64,000 nt of DNA from Allorhizobium paknamense. GTDB lineage: Bacteria > Pseudomonadota > Alphaproteobacteria > Rhizobiales > Rhizobiaceae. The DNA is taken from the NCBI RefSeq assembly GCF_030815125.1, contig NZ_JAUSWH010000001.1:372001-436000 (forward strand), in the 5' to 3' direction. The notes under the pieces are model-generated. The model was not told the origin of the DNA and did no database searches. It saw only the letters and a program-made list of their open reading frames with translations. The translations under genes were made by a program, and so were the position numbers. The first letter of the stretch is position 1, and each line of letters begins with the position of its first letter. This document shows positions 9,581 through 18,171 of this stretch, one piece after another.

Positions 9581-10389
9581 GACGTCTCCTTTCGCGGCAT
9601 CAAGCCGACCCAAAGATCATCCCGTCTCTATCCCGCCTGTCATCATACCCCTCATTCTTTAAGGAGTGCGAAAGAGCATTCGTTTGAAGCTGCCGCCGCC
9701 TGTTTTCTTTCGAAACAGGCCGCTTCCACAAAATTGCAACTCCAAACACTCAACCAAAGGCTGAAAAGACGCTTTTTCCTAGGACGAGGCCGGCATATGT
9801 TAACGCTGTCACCATGAACGTCCATTTTTGGGCTCATTTTGCCGCGTGTGACACAGATCACAAAGCAGCGACATCGTTCGCTTTTTGTATCTTAAATATT
9901 CGGCATCTGTTCTTGGGTAATTTAGCGCTCAACGAAATGCTTAGGCCTTGGCATAAAAGGGATTTTTCCTCTCAACTTTCCGCACGCGGAGCGAGCCTGC
10001 GTGTTTTCGAATTTAATCGATTTATATTGCAAACCTTTTGCCTGTGCAGCTTTGGTCCAGCCGTTAACCATTGCGGCAAAGCTCAGTACCGCCTGCGCCA
10101 TCAAATCATCAACCAGCCGGAGAGCATAACCAGACCCGGAAGGCGTCAGGCAAAAAGGAAAATTTACGGTATTATAATACCATATACTCAACCCTTTGAA
10201 TTACATGGATTTTTCAAAAAGACCGCGGTATCGCCACCGCTTGACTGCAACAGAAGCCGCCACTATAAGACCGCCAGCGCAAAAGCCGTTGGCCTTTGGG
10301 CATTTTTCTTGTGGTTGCAAGCCGCAAGACAAGCAACAAAAAGCGCCCTGCGGCACGGCTGCCAGGGACCAGATGGAAAGCAGAAATCC
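9581..10389. other. Long leader and promoter region before rplM
   Basis: 809 bp without a supported gene. The frame open upstream of rplM here has no ribosome site or recognisable protein. The 10168-10181 palindrome described separately contains a TATAAT box. An rplM promoter is expected in the last few hundred bases. No known ribosomal-protein leader motif was recognised. Confidence 0.4.
10168..10181. promoter_or_regulatory. 14-bp perfect palindrome containing TATAAT upstream of rplM
   Basis: GGTATTATAATACC is a perfect palindrome and includes a consensus -10 box, about 210 bp before the rplM start. It could be an operator over a promoter. No protein is known to me to bind this exact site. 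Confidence 0.35.
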
Positions 10390-10854
10390 ATGTCTACCTT
10401 CGTTCAGAAGCCCGCCGAGGTGGAGAAGAAGTGGATCATCATCGATGCCGAAGGCCTCGTTGTTGGTCGCCTCGCCACCCTGATCGCCACGCGCCTTCGC
10501 GGCAAGCACAAGGCGACCTACACGCCTCACGTCGATGATGGTGACAATGTCATCGTCATCAATGCCGAGAAGGTCGTCTTCACCGGCAAGAAGTATCAGG
10601 ACAAGAAGTATTACTGGCACACCGGCTATCCGGGTGGCATCAAGGAGCGCACCGCACGCGCCATCATCGAAGGCCGCTTCCCGGAGCGCGTTCTCGAAAA
10701 GGCTGTCGAGCGCATGATTCCGCGCGGCCCGCTTGGCCGTCGCCAGATGAAGAACCTGCGCGTCTATGCCGGTTCGAACCATCCCCATGAAGCACAGCAG
10801 CCCGTCGCTCTCGACGTCGCCAAGCTGAACAGCAAGAACGTAAGGAGCGCCTGA
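10390..10854 (+). CDS. rplM: 50S ribosomal protein L13
   Basis: 154 residues beginning [15 protein letters not shown]. The L13 signature is clear: [19 protein letters not shown], the [12 protein letters not shown] block, and [20 protein letters not shown]. Start chosen at the ATG where homology begins; GGAAAG lies about 10 nt upstream. L13 is an early-assembling protein of the large subunit. The stop is 2 nt before the rpsI ATG, so both are translated from one message, the near-universal arrangement. Confidence 0.98.
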   Translation: MSTFVQKPAEVEKKWIIIDAEGLVVGRLATLIATRLRGKHKATYTPHVDDGDNVIVINAEKVVFTGKKYQDKKYYWHTGYPGGIKERTARAIIEGRFPERVLEKAVERMIPRGPLGRRQMKNLRVYAGSNHPHEAQQPVALDVAKLNSKNVRSA

Positions 10855-10856
10855 TC

Positions 10857-11321
10857 ATGGCAGACCTTTCTTCCCTCAAGGATCTGGGCTCTGCTCAGGG
10901 CTCCGCTCCCGCCCATGAGCGCAAGGTCGATGCGCAGGGCCGCTCCTACGCCACCGGCAAGCGCAAGAACGCCGTTGCCCGCGTATGGGTCAAGCCCGGC
11001 ACCGGCAAGATCGTCATCAACGGCAAGGAATACAGCGCCTATTTCGCCCGTCCGGTTCTGCAGATGATCCTGCAGCAGCCGATCGTGGCCGCTGCCCGTT
11101 CCGGTCAGTTCGACATCATCGCCACCGTTCACGGCGGCGGCCTTTCCGGTCAGGCCGGTGCCGTTCGTCACGGCATCTCCAAGGCCCTCACCTACTTCGA
11201 ACCGGGCCTGCGCTCCGTTCTGAAGAAGGGTGGCTTCCTGACCCGCGACAGCCGCGTTGTCGAGCGTAAGAAGTACGGCAAGGCCAAGGCCCGCCGGTCC
11301 TTCCAGTTCTCCAAGCGTTAA
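10857..11321 (+). CDS. rpsI: 30S ribosomal protein S9
   Basis: 154 residues. It has an alphaproteobacterial N-terminal extension of about 30 residues, then [21 protein letters not shown], and ends in the basic tail [17 protein letters not shown] that reaches the ribosomal P-site tRNA. Co-transcribed with rplM and closed by a strong hairpin terminator 26 bp after the stop. Confidence 0.98.
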   Translation: MADLSSLKDLGSAQGSAPAHERKVDAQGRSYATGKRKNAVARVWVKPGTGKIVINGKEYSAYFARPVLQMILQQPIVAAARSGQFDIIATVHGGGLSGQAGAVRHGISKALTYFEPGLRSVLKKGGFLTRDSRVVERKKYGKAKARRSFQFSKR

Positions 11322-11346
11322 TCGCTGGCTTCATTGCATCCACGAC

Positions 11347-11376
11347 AAAAGCGGGGCTTCGGCTCCGCTTTTTTGT
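11347..11376 (+). terminator. Rho-independent terminator of rplM-rpsI
   Basis: GC-rich stem (AAAGCGGGGC pairing with GCTCCGCTTT) closed by a TTCG tetraloop, followed by TTTTTTG. Correct position for the ribosomal operon. Confidence 0.88.
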
Positions 11377-11515
11377 TTGCTCGTGGCTTCAAGAGAAAAT
11401 TCCTCGATGACATGGCGAACCGTCGCCCACCCATCAGGAAATTGAATTTGTTCATCACAGCCTAAAGATGGACCCTGCGATCGACGCCATTTTCGCACCA
11501 TAGGGATCGTAGGTC

Positions 11516-11851
11516 ATGACATCCCCCTTCGCCAACCTGCCCGCCCCGCCCTATTACGTCGTCAGCTTTTCCTCCATCAGAACGGCAGGAGACAATGGCT
11601 ACGGCGAAATGGCTGACCTGATGGAGGCCCTGGCCGGCGAGCAACCAGGATATCTCGGCGGAGAAACCGTCCGCGGTCCGGACGGATTCGGCATCACCAA
11701 TTCCTATTGGCGCGACGAAGACAGCATCCGTGCATGGAAACAGCATGCCGACCATGTTATCGCGCAGAAGACAGGCCGGTCTGACTGGTATGAGCGCTAT
11801 GAGGTGCGCATTGCGCGCGTCGAGCGCGCCTATGGCTTTGAACGCCGATAA
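11516..11851 (+). CDS. Antibiotic-biosynthesis-monooxygenase-fold protein
   Basis: 111 residues. PPYYVVSFSSIRTAGD, the central YLGGETVRGPDGFGITNSYW and ESIRAWKQHADH-type segment match the dimeric alpha-beta ABM fold, the group that includes small heme-degrading and quinol monooxygenases. The sequence DSIRAWKQHADHVIAQ carries the conserved W and H. Many members have no known substrate, so only the fold is claimed. It is a stand-alone gene after the ribosomal operon terminator; no Shine-Dalgarno is obvious (ATCGTAGGTC precedes the ATG). Confidence 0.7.
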   Translation: MTSPFANLPAPPYYVVSFSSIRTAGDNGYGEMADLMEALAGEQPGYLGGETVRGPDGFGITNSYWRDEDSIRAWKQHADHVIAQKTGRSDWYERYEVRIARVERAYGFERR

Positions 11852-12448
11852 GGGGCACGCACGCAGTTGGTAAACGCGCCCATTTTCCGTCGGCCAGCCT
11901 GCGCTCTGTCAAGAAACATTTTCAACAACCCTTGCTACCGCGGCCGCACGGAGAGCTTCGCCACCTCATGATGAACGCGGAAAAGATGTAGCGAACATTT
12001 TTTAACACCTAGCCTGTTTACAAAAGTTCTTTTTACCCCTAATTTTTGGGGTAAAGCAATTTATGACGAATGCAGAGAAGGACTTATCACCCACAAATGA
12101 GGGTGTCTAATGATCCTTCCTATGAAATAATGTGTTAAAGCTTACAATCGCAGGAAAGATGTTTCATCGAAAAATCAGGACTTGTTAAACTTATATTTTG
12201 ACAAGCAACACCCCTTCTTCCAAGACTTGATCTATGTCAGTTAACACGAGCGCTTTTTCTGAAAGAAACACTGGCGGTTTCGCGGAGATCGGGCGTTCAA
12301 GCGGCTGGCCCATGGCAATATTTCCATCTTTGATTGCAGGAGAGAGGGATCAGCGATGGACGGGGCATGAGGCACCGAAAACCCGGCGAAACAGATGTGA
12401 GCATGTTCAAAGCGCTTAAGCCGGATATCGGCGGCGCATGATGACGAT
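11852..12448. other. AT-rich region upstream of agmatinase
   Basis: 597 bp, noticeably AT-rich from about 11990 to 12240. It contains an 8-bp hairpin at 12032-12055. A 61-codon frame at 12234 lacks a convincing ribosome site and is not called. The promoter of the agmatinase gene is probably here. Confidence 0.4.
12032..12055. promoter_or_regulatory. Stem-loop TTTACCCC / GGGGTAAA
   Basis: Perfect 8-bp inverted repeat with an 8-nt AT loop in an AT-rich intergenic stretch. It could be an operator or a weak transcription stop; no T-run follows on either strand. Confidence 0.35.
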
Positions 12449-13411
12449 ATGGGGTATTCATTGGTACAAAAATCAATTGATCACGCTTTCACGGCCTCCG
12501 ACCTGACAAGCGCCGCATCCGATCCCACCTATGCAGGCGCGCTGTCCTTCATGCGCCGCCGCTTCACCAAGGATTTGACCGGTGTGGACACGGCCATCTG
12601 GGGCATTCCCTTCGACGCCGCGACCTCCAACCGGCCCGGCGCCCGGTTCGGACCCCAGGCCATTCGCCGCGCCTCGGCCATCTTCGACAATGATCCGCAG
12701 TACCCTTGGGAGTTCGACCTGTTCTCCCGGATGCCCGTGGCGGATTACGGCGATTGCCGTCTGGACTACGGCAATCACTGGGAAACACCCGCTACCATCG
12801 AGCGGGAGGCCTCGCACCTCCTGAACAATGTCAATTTCCTGCTGACACTCGGCGGCGACCATTTCATCACCTGGCCACTTTTGAAAGCCCATGTGGCTAA
12901 GCATGGGCCGCTTGCCCTCATCCAGTTCGATGCCCATCAGGATACATGGTTCGATGATGACAAGCGCATCGACCACGGCTCCTTTGTCGGCCGTGCCGTG
13001 CATGAGGGGCTGATCGATCCGGCCCGCTCCATCCAGATCGGCATTCGCACCCATGCGCCGGAAGATTGCGGCATTCGCATCCTCTTCGGCCATGAACTGG
13101 AGGAGATGACGGCGGCCCAGGTGGCTGAACGCATTATCGCCCATGTCGGCCCGCATCCGGCCTATCTGACCTTCGACATAGACTGCCTCGATCCGGCCTT
13201 CGCGCCGGGCACCGGCACGCCGGTCGCGGGAGGCCCGAGCAGTGCCAAGGTGCTTTCCATCCTGCAACGGTTGAGCCCGCTCGATCTGTGCGGGGCGGAT
13301 GTGGTGGAGGTCGCGCCCGCCTATGACCATGCCGATATTACGGCCATTGCGGGGGCAACCATCGCCATGTATATGCTGGGCCTGCGTGCCAAGAGGCTGC
13401 GCGCCCGTTAA
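12449..13411 (+). CDS. speB: Agmatinase / arginase-family ureohydrolase
   Basis: 320 residues. The binuclear manganese site is complete: LGGDHF, FDAHQDTW and FDIDCLDPAFAPGTGTP. GTGTPVAGG is typical of agmatinases in this family, which split agmatine to putrescine and urea. Guanidinobutyrase or another guanidino-hydrolase cannot be excluded, as specificity loops are not readable by eye. The N-terminal 35 residues are an extension before the conserved GIPFDAATSNRPGARFGP block. It is followed by a palindromic repeat and then argC. Confidence 0.85.
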   Translation: MGYSLVQKSIDHAFTASDLTSAASDPTYAGALSFMRRRFTKDLTGVDTAIWGIPFDAATSNRPGARFGPQAIRRASAIFDNDPQYPWEFDLFSRMPVADYGDCRLDYGNHWETPATIEREASHLLNNVNFLLTLGGDHFITWPLLKAHVAKHGPLALIQFDAHQDTWFDDDKRIDHGSFVGRAVHEGLIDPARSIQIGIRTHAPEDCGIRILFGHELEEMTAAQVAERIIAHVGPHPAYLTFDIDCLDPAFAPGTGTPVAGGPSSAKVLSILQRLSPLDLCGADVVEVAPAYDHADITAIAGATIAMYMLGLRAKRLRAR

Positions 13412-13432
13412 CAAAAAGAATCAGATGCTTGC

Positions 13433-13536
13433 TAGAGCATTTCCAGGAAAAGTGGGAACCGGTTTTCCGTCTGGAAATGTGTAAAAACAAAGTTTTAGAG
13501 CGGTTCAATGTTTCCGTGAAACATTGAACCGCTCTA
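13433..13536. repeat. Family 1 palindromic repeat (RIME-like), 104 bp
   Basis: Starts TAGAGCATTTCC and ends AACCGCTCTA, bounded by TA on each side. It has two palindromes: the GGAAAAGTGGGAACCGGTTTTCC block and a 17-bp hairpin AGAGCGGTTCAATGTTT with its complement. An inverted relative of the same length is at 16775-16878. The two-hairpin form resembles the Rhizobium intergenic mosaic elements. Confidence 0.8.
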
Positions 13537-13583
13537 GAGTGAGTCCGAAAGCTCCGGCAAGCCTTTGAAAAAGCGAGGATGAA

Positions 13584-14516
13584 ATGACAGCGAAAATCTT
13601 CATCGATGGCGAACACGGCACCACCGGCCTGCAGATCCGCAGCCGCCTGGCCGAACGCCGCGATGTGGAATTGCTGTCCATCCCTGAAGCCGAGCGTCGC
13701 AATGCAGCGCTCCGCGAAGACCTGCTGAACAGTGCCGATATCGCCATTCTCTGCCTGCCGGACGACGCCTCGAAAGAGGCCGTTTCCATGGTATCGGCCA
13801 ATAACCGGGTGCGGATCATCGACACCTCGACAGCCTTCCGGGTCTCTCCGGACTGGGCCTATGGCTTTGCGGAAATGGACAAGGCGCAGGCGGAGAAGAT
13901 CCGGTCGGCGCGCTTTGTTGCCAATCCCGGCTGCTACCCCACCGGCGCGGTGGGGCTTATCCGCCCGCTCAGCGCCGCCGGCCTGCTGCCTGCCACCTAT
14001 CCGGTCACGGTCAATGCCGTTTCCGGCTATACTGGCGGCGGCAAGCAGATGATTGCGCAGATGGAGGATTCCACCCGCGAAGACGCCATCACCGCCAATC
14101 ATTTCCTCTACGGCCTGACGCTGAAGCACAAGCACCTGCCGGAAATGAAGGTTCATGGCCTGTTGCAGCAGGCGCCGCTGTTTTCGCCGTCAGTCGGTCG
14201 TTTTCCGCAGGGCATGATCGTGCAGGTGCCGCTGCTGCTGCCGGCGCTGGGCAATGGCGCAACGCTGGAAACCATCCATGCCGCGCTGGTTGCTCACTAT
14301 GCGGGACAGGACATCGTCACCGTCGTGCCACTCGAGGAAAGCAGCAAGCTCTCTCGTATCGACGCCGAGGAACTGGCGGGCAAGGATACGATGAAGCTCT
14401 TCGTGTTTGGCACGCCGGGCGGCGATCAGGTCAATCTCGTCGCCCTGCTGGATAACCTCGGCAAGGGAGCATCCGGTGCTGCCGTGCAGAACATGAATCT
14501 GATGCTGTCGGCCTGA
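13584..14516 (+). CDS. argC: N-acetyl-gamma-glutamyl-phosphate reductase
   Basis: 310 residues, the short type 2 ArgC form. The NADP-binding start is [14 protein letters not shown], and the catalytic cysteine is C117 in [10 protein letters not shown]. HxLPE-type substrate residues are in KHKHLPEM. It reduces N-acetylglutamyl phosphate to the semialdehyde in arginine synthesis. The ATG follows GCGAGGATGAA. It sits downstream of a ureohydrolase gene, with a RIME-like repeat between them, so co-transcription is uncertain. Confidence 0.95.
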   Translation: MTAKIFIDGEHGTTGLQIRSRLAERRDVELLSIPEAERRNAALREDLLNSADIAILCLPDDASKEAVSMVSANNRVRIIDTSTAFRVSPDWAYGFAEMDKAQAEKIRSARFVANPGCYPTGAVGLIRPLSAAGLLPATYPVTVNAVSGYTGGGKQMIAQMEDSTREDAITANHFLYGLTLKHKHLPEMKVHGLLQQAPLFSPSVGRFPQGMIVQVPLLLPALGNGATLETIHAALVAHYAGQDIVTVVPLEESSKLSRIDAEELAGKDTMKLFVFGTPGGDQVNLVALLDNLGKGASGAAVQNMNLMLSA

Positions 14517-14548
14517 CATCGTTCACCACCACTGTGGCCCATCAAGGG

Positions 14549-14575
14549 GGATCGTTCATTTTTTATGAACGATCC
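14549..14575 (+). terminator. Hairpin after argC
   Basis: Perfect 11-bp stem GGATCGTTCAT / ATGAACGATCC with a TTTTT loop, 33 bp past argC. No T-run follows, so it may be an mRNA-stabilising hairpin rather than a classic terminator. Confidence 0.5.
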
Positions 14576-14697
14576 GTCAGCCGTTCCGGGGGTCGCTCAA
14601 CCCTCTTCCCTTTGCTATTTTTGCTTCATAATTTTTGCGGAATGGAGAGGTGTGGCCGCAGGCTGCTCGGCTCTCCGTAAGAGAACTGGAGCAGGCA

Positions 14698-15522
14698 ATG
14701 GGTGAGCGTTTTCCCGTCTATTTCATTCCCCATGGCGGCGGACCCTGGCCCTTTATGGAGTTTCCAAAGGATGCCCAGGGTCACGGCCCCTGGGATGATC
14801 TCGGCGCCTTTCTCAAGGGGCTGGATGCGGAGATCGGCCGCAGGCCCAAGGCGGTTCTGGTCGTCTCCGGCCATTGGGAAACCGAACCGGTTCCCACCGT
14901 CAGCACCGCGCCCAACCCGCCCATGCTGTTCGATTACTATAACTTCCCGGCGCATACCTATGAACTGAGCTATCCGGCCCGCAATGCGCTGGATCTGGCA
15001 TCGCGAGCGCGCGAACTGCTGGGCGCCGTTGGCATAGAAAGCGCCGAAAACGCCCAGCGCGGCTTCGACCATGGCGTTTTCATTCCGCTGATGCTGATCT
15101 ATCCCGAAGCGGATGTGCCGATCACCATGATTTCCCTGAAAAACACGCTGGATGCGGAAAGCCACTTCAAGATCGGCGAGGCGCTCGCCCCGCTGCGGGA
15201 TGAGGATGTGCTGATCCTCGCCTCAGGGATGAGCTATCACAATATGCGTGAATTCCGCCGCGCCTTGCCGGAGCATGTCAGCGAAGCGGTCCGTTTCGAT
15301 GACTGGCTGACCGAAGCCGTGGAACTTTCGGATCCGCAAGCCCGCGCCGAACGGCTGGCGACCTGGGCCGAAAACCCGGATGCGCGCGCCTGCCATGTGC
15401 CGGATCACGATCACCTCGTGCCCCTGTTTGTGGCGGCCGGTGCAGGCGGCACGGATGCGGCAAAACGCGTGTTTCGCGGCAGTTTCATGGGCAAGCCGTA
15501 TTCGGGCTATCGTTTCGGCTGA
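14698..15522 (+). CDS. DODA-type extradiol aromatic-ring-opening dioxygenase (LigB family)
   Basis: 274 residues from ATG 14698 (GGAG 6 nt upstream); an upstream TTG frame start is less likely. Metal ligands typical of bacterial DODA proteins are seen: FIPHGGGP near residue 10, VSGHWE near 60, FDHGVFIPLMLIYP near 125 and PDHDHLVPLFVAAG near 235. The family (4,5-DOPA dioxygenase, YgiD) opens catechol rings with a divalent metal, though physiological substrates in bacteria are usually unknown. It ends 10 bp from the convergent heme A synthase gene. Confidence 0.88.
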   Translation: MGERFPVYFIPHGGGPWPFMEFPKDAQGHGPWDDLGAFLKGLDAEIGRRPKAVLVVSGHWETEPVPTVSTAPNPPMLFDYYNFPAHTYELSYPARNALDLASRARELLGAVGIESAENAQRGFDHGVFIPLMLIYPEADVPITMISLKNTLDAESHFKIGEALAPLRDEDVLILASGMSYHNMREFRRALPEHVSEAVRFDDWLTEAVELSDPQARAERLATWAENPDARACHVPDHDHLVPLFVAAGAGGTDAAKRVFRGSFMGKPYSGYRFG

Positions 15523-15532
15523 CCTGAATTTT

Positions 15533-16636
15533 TCACGTTGTCACTCGAACCTGGGTTTCTGCGGGATATTCCCCGTAGAAACCGCGCAGATGCGCCACGG
15601 CAAAGCCGAGCACGATCAGCGCGCCACCCTGATGGGTCAGCGCCATATCCAGCGGCACATGCAAAAGCAGCGTGGCGATGCCGATGCTGGCCTGCAGACA
15701 TATCAGCACAAACAACACGACGCTGCGGCGGGCATGGGTGGTGCCGGGTGCTGTCTTCAGGCTGTAAACCATATGCGCCAGCGCCACGAGCAGCAGCGTA
15801 TAGGCCCCGAGGCGATGGATGAATTGCACGGTTTTCGGGTTTTCGAAGAAGTTGATCCAGGCGGGCGTCTGCACCAGCAGGTCGCCCGGCACCAGCGCGC
15901 CATCCATCAGCGGCCAGGTATTGTAGGAAAGGCCCGCATCAAGCCCCGCCACCAGCGCGCCGAGATAGATCTGCAGGAAGGCAAGCCCCAGCAAGACCCA
16001 GGCCCAGCGCCGCGCCGTGGGCTGCCCGGCATGATCGCTGCTGTGGTGGGAAACACCGCGCATCACCCAGACGGACGAGGAAAAAATCAGGCACGCCATG
16101 ATCAGATGGGTTGCCAATCGGTATTGGCTCACCTCGGTTCGCTCTGTGAGCCCGGAAGACACCATCCACCAGCCAATAAAGCCCTGCAAACCGCCAAGCG
16201 CCAGAATACCGACCAGCGGCCAGCGCAATTGCCGCTCGATGCGCCCCGTAAGCCAGAAGAACAGTAGCGGCAGCGCGAAGATCACCCCGATACTGCGGGC
16301 CAGAAAACGGTGCGCCCATTCCCACCAGAAGATGGTCTTGAACTCCTCCACCGTCATGCCCTTGTTGACCAGCTCATATTGCGGGATCTGCTTGTAGAGC
16401 GCGAATTCCTCTTCCCACTCCGCGGCATTCAGCGGCGGGATCACCCCATGGATAGGCTTCCATTGGGTAATGGAAAGACCGGAATTCGTCAGACGCGTCG
16501 CCCCACCCACCAGAACCAGTGAAAACACCGCGACAATCACCACCCAAAGCCAGAGGCGCACGGCGCGGCGATTGCGGCTTTGGCGGTCCATGTCTGCGAC
16601 GAGGGTGGCCTGGCTGGCTGTGCTGGTCATTGTCAT
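15533..16636 (-). CDS. ctaA: Heme A synthase (COX15/CtaA)
   Basis: 367 residues with about eight membrane helices. Heme-ligand histidines lie in WWEWAHRFLAR, RLATHLIMA, FIHRLGAYTLL and ALTHQGGA, matching the COX15 group 2 pattern. GGATRLTNSGLSITQWKP is the family hallmark near residue 45. The enzyme oxidises the heme O methyl group to make heme A for aa3-type cytochrome oxidase in the inner membrane. GAAGAGG lies 8 nt before the ATG. A palindromic repeat lies between it and the divergent DUF2842 gene. Confidence 0.96.
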   Translation of the reverse strand: MTMTSTASQATLVADMDRQSRNRRAVRLWLWVVIVAVFSLVLVGGATRLTNSGLSITQWKPIHGVIPPLNAAEWEEEFALYKQIPQYELVNKGMTVEEFKTIFWWEWAHRFLARSIGVIFALPLLFFWLTGRIERQLRWPLVGILALGGLQGFIGWWMVSSGLTERTEVSQYRLATHLIMACLIFSSSVWVMRGVSHHSSDHAGQPTARRWAWVLLGLAFLQIYLGALVAGLDAGLSYNTWPLMDGALVPGDLLVQTPAWINFFENPKTVQFIHRLGAYTLLLVALAHMVYSLKTAPGTTHARRSVVLFVLICLQASIGIATLLLHVPLDMALTHQGGALIVLGFAVAHLRGFYGEYPAETQVRVTT

Positions 16637-16774
16637 TTGTCAAACCTCTTCTTCCGCTGAAGATGTGCATCAGCCCGGCCTGTCTGACAAGGGCAGACCT
16701 TTGCGACAAGGAGTCGCTTGTGACGGCGCGCAGTTGCGAAGCAAAACCGCGACTACACTTTTGCAGGAATGCTC

Positions 16775-16878
16775 TACAGCGCTTCAGTGTTTCATGGACA
16801 CACTGAAGCGCTGTAACTTTTTGTTTTTACGCATTTCCGGACGGAAAACCGAATTCCACTTTTCCTGAAAATGCTCTA
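16775..16878. repeat. Family 1 palindromic repeat (RIME-like), inverted copy, 104 bp
   Basis: Begins TACAGCGCTTCAGTG and ends GAAAATGCTCTA. It is inverted relative to the 13433 copy: the hairpin half comes first, then the GGAAAACC...CCACTTTTCC half. The hairpin stem differs in sequence from the first copy while remaining complementary, so pairing has been kept. It is bounded by TA. Confidence 0.8.
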
Positions 16879-16911
16879 GAACTGTCCGAGTTTCCAGGAG
16901 GAGGGATCCAC

Positions 16912-17124
16912 ATGCCTGTCAGATTGCGCAAATTCATCGGCACCTTCCTGATCGTAGCCCTGGTCATTCTCTACGCCCTGATCGCCACCACCATTGCCAC
17001 ATTGGCACTGGCGCAATCGCCCTGGTGGGTGCATCTCCTCTATTTCCTTGGGTCCGGCGTCTTCTGGGTGGTGCCCGCCATGTTCCTGATCAAGTGGATG
17101 GCTGGGCCGGTTCATAGATCATAG
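16912..17124 (+). CDS. Small inner-membrane protein, DUF2842
   Basis: 70 residues starting MPVRLRKFIGTFLI, with two membrane helices (about 8-34 and 40-63). The WWVHLLYFLGSGVFWVVPA segment is typical of DUF2842, a short alphaproteobacterial family of unknown role often found next to COX15. A strong GGAGG site lies just upstream. It is divergent from the heme A synthase gene. Confidence 0.8.
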   Translation: MPVRLRKFIGTFLIVALVILYALIATTIATLALAQSPWWVHLLYFLGSGVFWVVPAMFLIKWMAGPVHRS

Positions 17125-17201
17125 GGCAATAGCGCCTGTCATGATCCTGTGACGGCTCTGTCATCAGAGTGTGATGCTATGGGTCTTTATGCTTGGATGT
17201 T

Positions 17202-17307
17202 TACAGCATGTCGCGCAAAAGTGTGCAGCGGTTTTGCGATAACGACATGCGTTAAACCAAGAACGTAAAGCACGTTGCATGAGGCTGATAAGCCGCAACG
17301 GGCTTTA
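17202..17307. repeat. Family 2 palindromic repeat, 106 bp, left copy
   Basis: Runs from TACAGCATGTCGCG to ACGGGCTTTA, bounded by TA. It includes the GCAAAAGTGTGCAGCGGTTTTGC hairpin and the GTTGC...GCAAC hairpin. It is the inverted partner of 17951-18056. Confidence 0.85.
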
Positions 17308-17332
17308 GCGCAACAAACCCGCAAGGCTTCCC

Positions 17333-17953
17333 ATGGCAACCAAACTCTCCCTCCAGCCGCTGGTGGACCAGACCGCAAGCGTCATCAACTCCACCCTTGG
17401 CCGCTACACCGAAGTCGCCGCCCGCTGCCGGCTGGAAGACTGCGAGATGGATGACTATTCCTATATCATGCAGGATGGCAGCATCTGGTGCGCCACCATC
17501 GGCAAATTCGCCAATATCGCCGCCGCCGTCCGCATCAACGCCACCAACCATCCCACCTGGCGGCCCACGCTGCACCACTTCACCTACCGCGCCGCCGATT
17601 ACTTCGAGGGCGCGGAAAATGATGGGGACTTCTTCGCCTGGCGAAGAGAAAACCGGGTGGTGATCGGCCATGATGTCTGGATCGGTCACGGCGCAACGCT
17701 GCTGCCGGGCGTCACCATCGGCAATGGCGCGGTGGTGGGTGCGGGCGCTGTGGTTTCGAAATCCGTTGCGCCTTATACGATTGTCGGCGGCGTTCCAGCC
17801 AAGCTCATCCGGGAGCGCTTTCCCGCCCCGGTCGCCGAGCGCATGGATCGCCTGCAATGGTGGGATTGGGACCATGACCGGCTTTTTGCAGCGCTCGAGG
17901 ATTTCCGCACCCTCTCCGCCGAGGCGTTTCTGGACCGCTATGAGCAGCATTAA
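17333..17953 (+). CDS. Hexapeptide-repeat acetyltransferase (phosphonate-associated type)
   Basis: 206 residues, a left-handed beta-helix acyltransferase of the chloramphenicol/streptogramin (Xat) type. Hexapeptide turns are seen at IGHDVWIGHGATLLPGVTIG and NGAVVGAGAVVSK. The catalytic His is in INATNHP. It resembles the hexapeptide transferases that occur beside phosphonate-use genes, but no phn genes are in this window. It is a single gene framed by inverted copies of a 106-bp repeat. The stop TAA is formed by the first three bases of the right-hand copy. The acceptor is unknown. Confidence 0.85.
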   Translation: MATKLSLQPLVDQTASVINSTLGRYTEVAARCRLEDCEMDDYSYIMQDGSIWCATIGKFANIAAAVRINATNHPTWRPTLHHFTYRAADYFEGAENDGDFFAWRRENRVVIGHDVWIGHGATLLPGVTIGNGAVVGAGAVVSKSVAPYTIVGGVPAKLIRERFPAPVAERMDRLQWWDWDHDRLFAALEDFRTLSAEAFLDRYEQH

Positions 17954-18056
17954 AGCACGTTGCGGCTTATCAGCCTCATGCAACGTGCTTTACGTTCTTG
18001 TGTTAACGCATGTCGTTATCGCAAAACCGCTGCACACTTTTGCGCGACATGCTTTA
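17951..18056. repeat. Family 2 palindromic repeat, 106 bp, right copy (inverted)
   Basis: Begins TAAAGCACGTTGCGGC and ends CGACATGCTTTA. It is nearly the reverse complement of 17202-17307 and overlaps the stop codon of the acetyltransferase gene. Confidence 0.88.
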
Positions 18057-18171
18057 GCAGCATCTTAACGCTAAGTGCTGGTCAAAGCGAAGAACACAGG
18101 ATTTCATAGCAAAAGCTTAAATCCTGCCGGAGAAGACTGCGCGTGCGACATCAGCCTCACGGGACAAACAC

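Noticed and set aside
9814-10389. N-terminal extension of L13
   Set aside because: The frame is open by chance; L13 homology starts at 10390.
12234-12419. 61-codon frame upstream of agmatinase
   Set aside because: No ribosome site or recognisable protein; lies in an AT-rich promoter stretch.
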